Of a stretch of DNA of 37,333 nt, positions 1 through 6,901 are shown in pieces. The position numbers were made by a program, and so were the translations under genes. Numbering within the stretch: the stretch's first letter is position 1; each line of letters begins with the position of its first letter. The notes beneath the pieces were generated by a model. The model did not search any database, was not told the origin of the DNA, and worked only from the letters and a program-made list of their open reading frames with translations. The stretch is from positions 1 through 37,333 of the forward strand of contig JAGBHF010000060.1 in assembly GCA_017935645.1 (NCBI GenBank), given 5' to 3'. Source of the stretch: Bacteroidaceae bacterium (GTDB taxonomy: Bacteria; Bacteroidota; Bacteroidia; Bacteroidales; Barnesiellaceae_A).

Positions 1-7
1 ACAAAAA

Positions 8-43
8 GAAAACCTCTGAATTCGTTGAAATTCAGAGGTTTTC
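8..43 (-). terminator. Intrinsic terminator of tRNA-Phe
   Basis: A perfect 15-bp inverted repeat (arms 8-22 and 29-43) with a 6-nt loop. On the minus strand it follows tRNA-Phe and runs into a T-rich stretch (positions 7-3). The plus-strand side also ends in a T-run (47-51), so it can work in both directions. Confidence 0.85.
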
Positions 44-65
44 ATCTTTTTGCTGTGATTCTTCG

Positions 66-138
66 TGGTGCCACCAGGAATCGAACCGGGGACACAAGGA
101 TTTTCAGTCCTTTGCTCTACCAACTGAGCTATGGCACC
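66..138 (-). tRNA. tRNA-Phe (anticodon GAA)
   Basis: Read on the minus strand this is a 73-nt cloverleaf. It has a 7-bp acceptor stem starting GGTGCCA, a D-arm (AGCTCAGTTGGTAGAGC), anticodon stem-loop with loop CTGAAAA (anticodon GAA), and a T-arm with GGTTCGATTCC. The 3' CCA is not encoded. A consensus promoter lies just upstream and a strong terminator just downstream, so it is a single-gene transcription unit. Confidence 0.96.
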
Positions 139-154
139 ATCGCTTTTGCGGTTG

Positions 155-185
155 CAAAGGTAGGTATTTTTTTATAATACACAAA
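155..185 (-). promoter_or_regulatory. Bacteroidota promoter for tRNA-Phe
   Basis: On the minus strand there is a -33 TTTG (185-182), a 19-bp spacer and a -7 TACCTTTG (162-155), matching TTTG-N19/20-TAnnTTTG. The box sits 17 nt upstream of the mature tRNA 5' end. Confidence 0.75.
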
Positions 186-261
186 GATTTACAACAAAAA
201 TATTCAAAAAATCTTATATATACCGTCTGTAAATGCCTTAAAGGGTGTTTTTACACAGTCA

Positions 262-930
262 TTACGCTGTGCGAGTGGCTCGCAGTATCTCTCTTTTGCC
301 TCCTACGGGGCCGGAAAGTCGCTCTACGGTAAAGCCCAGCGATGTAAATAATCGGCGTATGTGCCCCTTGGCACAATAGGTTGTGAGTACTGCTCCTGCG
401 TTGAGCGTGTCATAGAGTCGCGCGAATGCTTCTTCACTCCACATATCGGGTTGCTTCTCGGGCGCAAATGCATCGAAATAGACTATATCTATTTCTTGAG
501 GCAATGGGTCGATAAGATAGTCGGCATGACGCTTTTCGAGCGTAAAATATGGGGTAATGGCTACAGGTGTGTTCCACTCGGCCGCATGTATGGCGTGCAA
601 CAAATTTTCGTCTACTTGGGTATGATAGGCAAGGGTCGATAGGAGCTGTGCATCGACCGGGTATTTCTCGATGCTGATGTAATGTACCGGATGTTGTGCA
701 TCGGCAGCCATGGCTGTTACTACCGCATTGAGTCCTGTGCCAAATCCTACTTCAAGCAATCGCAGGCGTGTTCCATCACTTCGGTGCATAAAGGCGCAAT
801 CACGATATATGTGTTGCGACTCGGTGAGAGCACCTTTTACCGAGTGATAGTGCTCGTCAAGTTCTTCTACAAAGAGGGTTGCCGACCCGTCGGCTGTAGG
901 CTCTACTATTATATGCGACTTGCTGTTCAT
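262..930 (-). CDS. mnmD: MnmD-type tRNA (mnm5s2U34) methyltransferase
   Basis: 222-residue SAM-dependent methyltransferase of the MnmC N-terminal-domain/DUF752 family. Family members convert nm5(s2)U to mnm5(s2)U at the wobble position of tRNAs. Visible signatures are the SAM-binding motif LLEVGFGTGLN (about residues 58-68) and the family motif DAFAPEKQPDMWS (about 153-165). A late GGKREILRA segment is typical of the C-terminus. It lacks the FAD oxidase half found in E. coli MnmC, so it is the stand-alone form known from many bacteria. The -7 box ends only five bases before the ATG, suggesting a leaderless or nearly leaderless mRNA. Identification is by motifs and size; substrate specificity is inferred. 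Confidence 0.88.
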   Translation of the reverse strand: MNSKSHIIVEPTADGSATLFVEELDEHYHSVKGALTESQHIYRDCAFMHRSDGTRLRLLEVGFGTGLNAVVTAMAADAQHPVHYISIEKYPVDAQLLSTLAYHTQVDENLLHAIHAAEWNTPVAITPYFTLEKRHADYLIDPLPQEIDIVYFDAFAPEKQPDMWSEEAFARLYDTLNAGAVLTTYCAKGHIRRLFTSLGFTVERLSGPVGGKREILRATRTA

Positions 931-934
931 GTTG

Positions 935-942
935 CAAAGGTA
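935..942 (-). promoter_or_regulatory. -7 element TACCTTTG of mnmD
   Basis: Minus-strand TACCTTTG, identical to the -7 boxes of both tRNA genes in this window. No clear -33 TTTG is present at the expected distance. The expected start of transcription coincides with the mnmD ATG at 930. Confidence 0.5.
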
Positions 943-1071
943 GTATATATGTAGATATTTGCGATGCGATAGTGTGTAAAGTTTAGGGGTCGGGTATTAA
1001 AAAACATTTCGGCACACCGAGTTGTTATAATACTGCTCCTCGGGTACAATTTAATCTTTTAATTAACCGAT

Positions 1072-1293
1072 ATGAAAGCGATAGAATGGATGGCTGCAAT
1101 GTTGTGGGGAGCATCAATAGGTGCTGCGGCAGCTTTATTATGGACACCATACGACGGTAAGCATATGCGTCGAATGGTATGCAAGATGTGGAAAAAGAGT
1201 GGCGCACCGTGTTGCTGCGAGGAGTGTGACTGCACTGCGCATGATGCCGAGTGCGACAAGAACACCGACATGTGCGAAAGCCCTTCCGTATAG
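1072..1293 (+). CDS. Small YtxH-like membrane protein with cysteine-rich tail
   Basis: 73 residues. The N-terminal part (residues 8-34) looks like a YtxH-type segment: one glycine/alanine-rich hydrophobic helix followed by WTPYDGKHMRR, resembling the family pattern GxxxAPxxGKxxR. The remaining half is unusual, with eight cysteines between residues 37 and 68 (including a CCC run and CxC), which suggests metal binding or redox sensitivity; that is inference. It ends in TAG. It is the first of three small genes before prmA, an arrangement (YtxH / holin-like / small hypothetical) recurrent in Bacteroidota envelope loci. Exact function unknown. Confidence 0.75.
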   Translation: MKAIEWMAAMLWGASIGAAAALLWTPYDGKHMRRMVCKMWKKSGAPCCCEECDCTAHDAECDKNTDMCESPSV

Positions 1294-1355
1294 TCTTAGA
1301 GGCAGTCGGCTCATGAGCGTCGACTGCCTTAACCTTACCATAATAGCAACCCAAA

Positions 1356-1706
1356 ATGGAACATCGTTCGTCAATCGAGGAGCTTATCAGTGAGTTGCGA
1401 CGCTATGTCAATTTAAGAATGCAACGCACCAAGTTTGTAATTGTAGAAAAGTGTGTGTATCTACTTGCAATCTTGGCCTTCGTGTGCATGGCCGCACTCT
1501 TTATTGCTATAGCCATTTGCTACTTATCATACTCTTTTGTACATTTGCTACAAATTTTTGTTGGAGCAATAGCAGCTCACGCCATAGTAGCCGTGACACT
1601 ACTGCTTGCAGTGTTGTTGCTCTACAGACAACGTCGAGAGTGGATACTCGACCCTATAGCTCGTGTAATGACTCGTATATTGATTGATGACGAAGAGCCG
1701 AAATAG
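1356..1706 (+). CDS. Phage holin superfamily-III-like two-TM membrane protein
   Basis: 116 residues with two long hydrophobic segments (about 30-57 and 63-85) separated by a short turn, a charged amphipathic N-terminus, and a basic/acidic C-terminal tail (QRREW...DDEEPK). This layout matches the putative Actinobacterial holin-X / holin superfamily III proteins that accompany YtxH proteins in Bacteroidota. No lysis genes are near, so a phage role is unlikely and an envelope-stress or structural role is more plausible. It starts 62 bp after the previous gene and is followed 10 bp later by the next. Stop codon TAG. Confidence 0.75.
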   Translation: MEHRSSIEELISELRRYVNLRMQRTKFVIVEKCVYLLAILAFVCMAALFIAIAICYLSYSFVHLLQIFVGAIAAHAIVAVTLLLAVLLLYRQRREWILDPIARVMTRILIDDEEPK

Positions 1707-1716
1707 AGATTAGTAT

Positions 1717-1992
1717 ATGAGTTACTACCGATACACTCCGGTACACAGCCCTCATCGTGGCGATTATGCCGAGTTGTGCAGTCGTCGCCACCAGATTGAG
1801 CGAGACATTGCCCATCAGGAGGTGCGCATTGCCGAGACGATAAGTCACCTTATCTCGCCACGCAACATGGCAATAGCCCTGTCGGGCTTGGCAATGGATA
1901 GCTTCAAGAGCGGATTTTCGCTCTTTCGATGGATAGGCCGAGGGTGGCAATGGTTGAAGTTTGCCCGACGATTTGTCAAACGTTTTATGTAA
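1717..1992 (+). CDS. Small hypothetical protein, third member of envelope trio
   Basis: 91 residues, not recognised with certainty. The N-terminal half is polar and probably alpha-helical or coiled (residues 18-45, rich in E/R/H with heptad-like spacing). The C-terminal half is amphipathic and very basic, ending FARRFVKRFM. It starts 10 bp after the holin-like gene and ends 19 bp before prmA, so all four genes are probably co-transcribed. Codon use and spacing look like a genuine gene. Confidence 0.65.
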   Translation: MSYYRYTPVHSPHRGDYAELCSRRHQIERDIAHQEVRIAETISHLISPRNMAIALSGLAMDSFKSGFSLFRWIGRGWQWLKFARRFVKRFM

Positions 1993-2011
1993 TATTTAAA
2001 TACACACATAT

Positions 2012-2860
2012 ATGAACGATTACACACAAGTACGATTTACAGTAACACCCGCCGAGGAGGTGGCTACCGACGTATTGGCAGCCATGCTTGCCGATGTTGG
2101 GTTTGAAAGTTTTGTTCCCGATGAAGAAGGCATGACAGCCTACGTTCCTCATGGAGCATACGATGCCGACGTGTTGGCACAAGTCGTAGCCGAATTTCCC
2201 CTCGAAGGCTACGACATCAGTTATACAACCGAGAAAATCGAGGGCGAAGACTGGAATGCCGAATGGGAAAAGAACTACTTCCAACCCATCGTAGTAGACA
2301 ACGAGTGTGTAATACACAGTACATTCCACACCGATGTACCTCAAGCCCGATACGACATACTCATCGACCCGAAGATGGCCTTTGGTACAGGTCATCATCA
2401 AACAACATGCCACATGCTACGCGCCATACTTGCCACCGACATGACCGGCAAGCGAGTGCTCGACATGGGTTGTGGCACAGCATTGTTGGCTATTCTTGCC
2501 CGCAAACACGGAGCCACTGATGTTACCGGCATAGATATCGACGAGTTTGCATACGAGAATGCACGCGAGAATATCCGCCTCAACAATACCCCCGACATCG
2601 ACATTCGCTTGGGTGGAACAGATGCCTTGCGCGACGGTGAGGAGTTCGACTACATCCTTGCCAATATCAACCGCAACATCTTGTTGGCCGATATGGGCAA
2701 CTACGCCGCTCACATGCACCGAGGCTCGATAATATTCATGAGTGGCTTCTATGTCGAAGACATGCCTATACTACAAGAAGAGGCCTCTCGTCAAGGACTT
2801 CGATTTGTACGTCATGCCGAGGATAAGCGCTGGACTATGATGGAGTTTGTCAAAGAATAA
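2012..2860 (+). CDS. prmA: Ribosomal protein L11 methyltransferase
   Basis: 282 residues, a normal length for PrmA, which trimethylates ribosomal protein L11 using SAM. Visible are the N-terminal substrate-recognition region (1-~95), the linker motif DPKMAFGTGHHQTT (~119-132), the SAM-binding motif VLDMGCGTALLAILA (~146-160), the acidic motif IDIDEFAYENARENI, and the catalytic-face LANINRNIL typical of PrmA. The ATG at 2012 gives the expected N-terminus. It follows three small envelope genes with a 19-bp gap and is probably read in the same transcript. A hairpin follows the stop. Confidence 0.95.
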   Translation: MNDYTQVRFTVTPAEEVATDVLAAMLADVGFESFVPDEEGMTAYVPHGAYDADVLAQVVAEFPLEGYDISYTTEKIEGEDWNAEWEKNYFQPIVVDNECVIHSTFHTDVPQARYDILIDPKMAFGTGHHQTTCHMLRAILATDMTGKRVLDMGCGTALLAILARKHGATDVTGIDIDEFAYENARENIRLNNTPDIDIRLGGTDALRDGEEFDYILANINRNILLADMGNYAAHMHRGSIIFMSGFYVEDMPILQEEASRQGLRFVRHAEDKRWTMMEFVKE

Positions 2861-2882
2861 AACCGCCAACCCCATAAACGAT

Positions 2883-2917
2883 GAAACGGAGCTTGCTATC
2901 ACAGCAGGCTCCGTTTC
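2883..2917 (+). terminator. Hairpin downstream of prmA
   Basis: 10-bp perfect stem GAAACGGAGC / GCTCCGTTTC, extended inward by a G-T pair and four more pairs. The downstream T-tract is weak, so termination efficiency is uncertain. Confidence 0.55.
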
Positions 2918-3311
2918 GTGCTTATGAAAATAATTGTAAATCTACTCTTTGCTATCGTTAGTGAGTTATGAGGATTTTTGTTATTGCAAATATAATATGA
3001 ATATTTGACACCGCTATTTGATAAATATCAAAAATTGCCAAATTATACACACAATATTATATATTTTTGATATTTGTAAAAATATTGTTGTAGAAAATAG
3101 CCAATAATTGCAAAACGACACATTACCGATATAGATATACCGAGTAGACACGCAAATTATATATCGAATATATACAAATGAGTGCATCACCACCACGCTC
3201 CACCAACAATTCTACCGTTTTTTATCGATATCAAGCTCCTACCGAGTAGTTTTATACCCGCTTTTTGCACCCATTCGCATGACTCGGTGTTTTACCAATA
3301 TGCACATACCT
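2918..3311. other. AT-rich non-coding spacer between convergent genes
   Basis: About 390 bp of very AT-rich DNA between prmA (plus) and the beta-barrel gene (minus). Short open frames here have no start context, composition or family signature that supports coding. No RNA gene or mobile element is recognised. Confidence 0.6.
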
Positions 3312-3349
3312 AACGAGGCTGTACCAAAAATTCTCAGTACAGCCTCGTT
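3312..3349. terminator. Hairpin between convergent genes
   Basis: A 13-bp perfect inverted repeat, AACGAGGCTGTAC (3312-3324) with its complement at 3337-3349, and a 12-nt loop. It sits about 70 bp beyond the stop of the minus-strand barrel gene. T-tracts are short on both sides. Confidence 0.55.
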
Positions 3350-3418
3350 TATCTATAGATTTTGGTCGGGATTACACAATCCTATAAAAGTCTTGTTATG
3401 CAAGTAAACTTGTAAATG

Positions 3419-4174
3419 TCAAAAGGTATAACTTAGACCCAAGTTGAGATACAGGTTATAATTGTCCATATCCATCTTTCTTTTATCGGGGTCAAGCACA
3501 CTCATAAGGCCCCATGTAAAATGAGCGTCAATGGCAAGATTGCGATATACCTTACAAGAAGCACCTATTTCGGCACCCACATCCCACCTTTGCAAATCGC
3601 CGGAATAGTCATAATCAGCCTGATTGACACTTACGATGGGGGTAAGGGGTGTTTCGCGAATTCTTCCTTGTACTACTTCTCCTGTAAAATTGGCATCGAT
3701 AGCATAGGCGGCATAAACACCGGCGTGGAAGTCCCAACGCTTATTGAGACGATACACAGCACTCACCGGCACCGATACATATCCCATGCGGGTCTTGTTC
3801 TTTATATCGCCTGTGAAATAACCGGTTTTTACACCCACCTCGTCGCCCGATTGGACATTGACAGTCATTTTATAGTTTTTCACACCGATACCAGCTTCCA
3901 TACCTTTGTTTTCAAAGCGCAATCCGGCCTTCAAACCCCATGCCGAGTTGAACATCTTGACAGCATATCCAGCAATGGAAAGATTGGCTGTAGGCATATA
4001 ACTGTTAATACTTCGCACTTCGGCAGGAAGCCCTATGGGAGATGTTCCACCAATATTAAATCCGACAGCAACCTTATACTCCATTCCGCTATCATTTGTG
4101 GCAACAGAGTCATTGGCATGAGCCAACGTGACAAAGGCAAGAGCCAATGCAATTATAAGAGATATTCTTTTCAT
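3419..4174 (-). CDS. Outer-membrane beta-barrel protein (OmpA-barrel/PorT-like)
   Basis: 251 residues with a signal peptide (residues 1-20, cleavage after AHA). The mature part consists of alternating-hydrophobicity strands and ends in an outer-membrane-type C-terminal strand, LYLNLGLSYTF, with terminal Phe. Phrases such as WGLKAGLRFENKG and VSVPVSAVYRLN are typical of outer-membrane beta-barrel proteins of the PorT family in Bacteroidota. It is the last gene of a three-gene minus-strand operon after two lipoproteins (12-bp gap from the PCMD gene), so the three products probably work together at the outer membrane. Stop codon TGA. Transported or bound ligand unknown. Confidence 0.8.
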   Translation of the reverse strand: MKRISLIIALALAFVTLAHANDSVATNDSGMEYKVAVGFNIGGTSPIGLPAEVRSINSYMPTANLSIAGYAVKMFNSAWGLKAGLRFENKGMEAGIGVKNYKMTVNVQSGDEVGVKTGYFTGDIKNKTRMGYVSVPVSAVYRLNKRWDFHAGVYAAYAIDANFTGEVVQGRIRETPLTPIVSVNQADYDYSGDLQRWDVGAEIGASCKVYRNLAIDAHFTWGLMSVLDPDKRKMDMDNYNLYLNLGLSYTF

Positions 4175-4186
4175 GCTGAATCTTGA

Positions 4187-5257
4187 TTAAAAATTGGTAT
4201 CACAAATGATTTTCACATCGTCAATGAGCAGGACACTACCACGAGCACCATCGTAAGTATCACCATTGCGACTTGCCGAGAATACAATAGCGAGGTTGTA
4301 TCCGCCCGACTTCAAGACATCTTTATCCACCTCTTGCGTGTATATAAATTCGAAGTCGAAATCGACATATCCATCACCCGGAGTGTCGGCACCTTCGTCC
4401 GTCATCTCGGCACGTGCCACGATGTTGGGGCTACTCTTAATAGTATAGCCATTGAGGTGCTTCACTTGGTCGTCGGTTTTATAAAGTATGGCCTGAATGC
4501 GACAGCTATCGACCGACTGTGTGTAATATGTCAATCCGCCCGAACGATATTTGTACTTACCAACGATGCGAAGAGGTTTCTTCATAAAAGGCAAGCCAAA
4601 TTGAGTAGACTCAAGAGGGTCATATTTTGAGCCATCAAACTGACCGATAAACAAGTTTCCTGCAGCGATAGGCTTGTAATAGTCGCCTGTACCTTTTGTT
4701 TCAAGTTTCACGGCACAATTTCCGCTACACGCTTCGCTTGTAGGTTGGGTAGGAAATTTGGTATAATCATCATATTTGCTTGTAATAAAAGCATAGGGTT
4801 CATTCCCGCACGACCATATAAAGAGAGAATCGCCTGTTTCTAAATTTACATCTACAGGCATTTTATATCTCTCGCCTTGGGGTTGATACCAATTTTCAAA
4901 GTCAAACTCGGTAGGGATATCGCTGAATATGACACGTACTTGATAGGTCTTGGTCCACACACCATCTTCGCTTGTCACAATAAAAGATTGCGATGTAGAA
5001 TAATCACTCACGCCTTGAGGGTCGGGTAAGATTGTAGCACCTTGCGAGATACGATAGCTGAAAGAAACGTTCTGAGGGTCAATGCGAGCCGGATCTATAT
5101 AAATATCGACACTTGTTGGCTTATACACAACATTCAAGATGCCCTCCCGGGGGGAGAGCACCTCGATAATGTCGGCTTCAATATTGGGTTTTTCATCCTT
5201 GATACAGCTTGTAAAGCTCAATAGCACCAAGCAAGCAAGGACTGATAAATATTTCAT
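4187..5257 (-). CDS. PCMD-domain surface lipoprotein
   Basis: 356 residues. A lipoprotein signal peptide ends in LSFTSC (Cys18). A beta-sandwich-like region follows (residues ~30-112; KTYQVRVIF is typical of DUF5018-like N-terminal domains in Bacteroidota lipoproteins). The C-terminal ~230 residues match the PCMD ('putative carbohydrate metabolism domain') layout: DFENWYQPQGERY, GNCAVKLETK, GKYKYRSGG, a DFDFEF strand and a final VLLIDDVKI strand of a jelly-roll. PCMD proteins are presumed to bind glycans at the cell surface, but that is family inference. Second gene of an operon, 23 bp after the preceding lipoprotein gene. Confidence 0.78.
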   Translation of the reverse strand: MKYLSVLACLVLLSFTSCIKDEKPNIEADIIEVLSPREGILNVVYKPTSVDIYIDPARIDPQNVSFSYRISQGATILPDPQGVSDYSTSQSFIVTSEDGVWTKTYQVRVIFSDIPTEFDFENWYQPQGERYKMPVDVNLETGDSLFIWSCGNEPYAFITSKYDDYTKFPTQPTSEACSGNCAVKLETKGTGDYYKPIAAGNLFIGQFDGSKYDPLESTQFGLPFMKKPLRIVGKYKYRSGGLTYYTQSVDSCRIQAILYKTDDQVKHLNGYTIKSSPNIVARAEMTDEGADTPGDGYVDFDFEFIYTQEVDKDVLKSGGYNLAIVFSASRNGDTYDGARGSVLLIDDVKIICDTNF

Positions 5258-5280
5258 ATTGCTGAAACAAGTGTGACTTA

Positions 5281-6519
5281 TTATTGAAGAGGTTGACGGA
5301 AAGGTATATTACCACCGGCAGCTATAAATTGAGTTGTGCTTACTTTTGCACCGGTAGCACCCCACTCACCAAGGCCCAATACGGCGATATATTTGGCAGG
5401 ATTAGACATTACGTCAACATCAGGACCACCAACGGGGTCGAGCAAGCGCATAGAGTGAGCATAGTCTTCGTCAAACACCATGTTGCGATAAAGAATCATC
5501 ACACCTTTTCTCCATGCCTCACCATCCCATTCAAGGATATTGTAACCTTTCTCCTCAGCGACACGCTTAACTTCGGCATAGTCGGCAGAGTTTTTGTCTG
5601 CAAGAATATAGTTTGCAAATCCGTTGGCATCAATCTTGGTTTGGTAGTCACTGATAGCAAGAGGTGTATATGTCTCTTCATTACCTACACATACCGACCA
5701 GTAGCGCATATCGGCTGTCTCAAACTCAGATACGCTTGAAGGATAAGAAGGAGCCTTGAAGTTGAAAACAATTACTTCGTCGGTCTCCAACACATTGCGG
5801 CTGTAGCAGTATTCCGAGGGACCGTTGGGGTAGGCATAAGAGAAGGGAGCACGGAAGAAGAGAGCAGTGGGCGAGGGAGTAAATGCAGCACTGGGAAGCT
5901 CCATTTCGCCACGAAGGCCACTGAGCACACGCTCGGGAGCATTCACCTCTTGGCCTGTAGTCAAGTCGATAGCCTTGATAGAGGGCATATCAACACCGCC
6001 ATTTACACCACCTACAGGGATGTAGTAGCGGAGCATTGTACATACTTTTTCTACATCGGCATCAAACCAGCAGACGTTCTCCTTGCCGGCTACAATCGAC
6101 TCGGGAGCATCGGTAGGAAGTACATAAACAGTATATTTTTGATTTGTTGCTGTTGTCTCTTCACGGAAAGTATTGATATAGCCATTGTCAGGCTCTATTT
6201 CTACATCCATGAGGCTGTAATTCTGTGTACAGAAACTTGTTTGTTCATCATCATCATATACATTGTAGCTCAAAAAACGAGCATTGGGAAACTCTCCTTC
6301 AATAATAAGACCTATCTCGGGATTAGCAACAGCATCAAAAGTATATTCCCAATAAAAAGCAAAATGATCAGGATAGAATTGGAGTTGCATATCGTCGCCT
6401 CTCAATACGTCACCCCATAGATTTTTACCTTCAACCGAATCGGGGGTATCATTTTTCTCACATGACGTAAAACCTAGCATGGCACAAGCTGCCAAAGCTA
6501 AAAAACTGATTTTTTTCAT
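5281..6519 (-). CDS. Lipoprotein of unknown function
   Basis: 412 residues with a lipoprotein signal peptide, LGFTSC (Cys20), and a Bacteroidota-style acidic stretch after the cysteine (EKNDTPDSVEG) that may act as a surface-export signal. The mature part is unlike any family I can name; it contains NARFLSYNVYDDDEQ, ADMRYWSVCVGN and VFNFKAPSYPSS. It heads a three-gene minus-strand operon with a PCMD lipoprotein and a beta-barrel. A candidate -7 box lies 168 bp upstream of its ATG. Surface location is inferred; function is not predicted. Confidence 0.7.
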   Translation of the reverse strand: MKKISFLALAACAMLGFTSCEKNDTPDSVEGKNLWGDVLRGDDMQLQFYPDHFAFYWEYTFDAVANPEIGLIIEGEFPNARFLSYNVYDDDEQTSFCTQNYSLMDVEIEPDNGYINTFREETTATNQKYTVYVLPTDAPESIVAGKENVCWFDADVEKVCTMLRYYIPVGGVNGGVDMPSIKAIDLTTGQEVNAPERVLSGLRGEMELPSAAFTPSPTALFFRAPFSYAYPNGPSEYCYSRNVLETDEVIVFNFKAPSYPSSVSEFETADMRYWSVCVGNEETYTPLAISDYQTKIDANGFANYILADKNSADYAEVKRVAEEKGYNILEWDGEAWRKGVMILYRNMVFDEDYAHSMRLLDPVGGPDVDVMSNPAKYIAVLGLGEWGATGAKVSTTQFIAAGGNIPFRQPLQ

Positions 6520-6686
6520 TGTTAAATTTGTGTTAGTTAATAATTAGTTAATTTGTGTAAATGTACAATTATTATTGTATTTTTATTGACATTTTCTATA
6601 AATTCACAAAATCAAGTGATCCATAACAACCTGACAAGCAGATGTATATATCAAATTCTAAATTCCCTGCAATAGATTTCACACGA

Positions 6687-6694
6687 CAAATATA
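6687..6694 (-). promoter_or_regulatory. Candidate -7 element TATATTTG for lipoprotein operon
   Basis: Minus-strand TATATTTG matches TAnnTTTG. No good -33 box is visible. It would give a 5' leader of about 160 nt. Confidence 0.35.
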
Positions 6695-6848
6695 ATACTT
6701 TTTTATAAATTTACTACTTATAACTATAAGTTTTTTAGCGTCGTGATTTTATTGAATATTATTAAATGAAACAGAGCAATCTCTTTCGCCCGGTATATCT
6801 TTATACACGTTTACAGTAGCATACGACACATTACCTTATAAAGAAAGA

Positions 6849-6871
6849 GGCTGTACCTAATCGGCACAGCC
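6849..6871 (-). terminator. Intrinsic terminator of the adhesin-like gene
   Basis: On the minus strand GGCTGTGCC-GATTA-GGTACAGCC forms a 9-bp stem with one mismatch, followed by a T-rich tail (TCTTTCTTTAT). It lies 30 bp after the stop at 6902. Confidence 0.75.
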
Positions 6872-6901
6872 CCATCCCTTTCCATCATGAGCTAATTATA
6901 A

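Larger units (their letters stand above)
6520..6901. other. Intergenic region with promoter and terminator
   Basis: 382 bp without a gene. It holds the terminator of the adhesin-like gene (6849-6871) and a candidate -7 box for the lipoprotein operon (6687-6694). The rest is AT-rich with no other recognisable structure. Confidence 0.6.

Noticed and set aside
361-954. Plus-strand ORFs opposite mnmD
   Set aside because: Antisense shadows of a clearly identified gene; translations lack any family features.
1356-1706. Prophage lysis cassette
   Set aside because: Only a holin-like fold is present; no endolysin, spanin or other phage gene lies nearby and the neighbours are housekeeping genes.
3014-3196. 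60-codon ORF in the AT-rich spacer
   Set aside because: Low-complexity hydrophobic translation from AT-rich DNA, no promoter or family resemblance.
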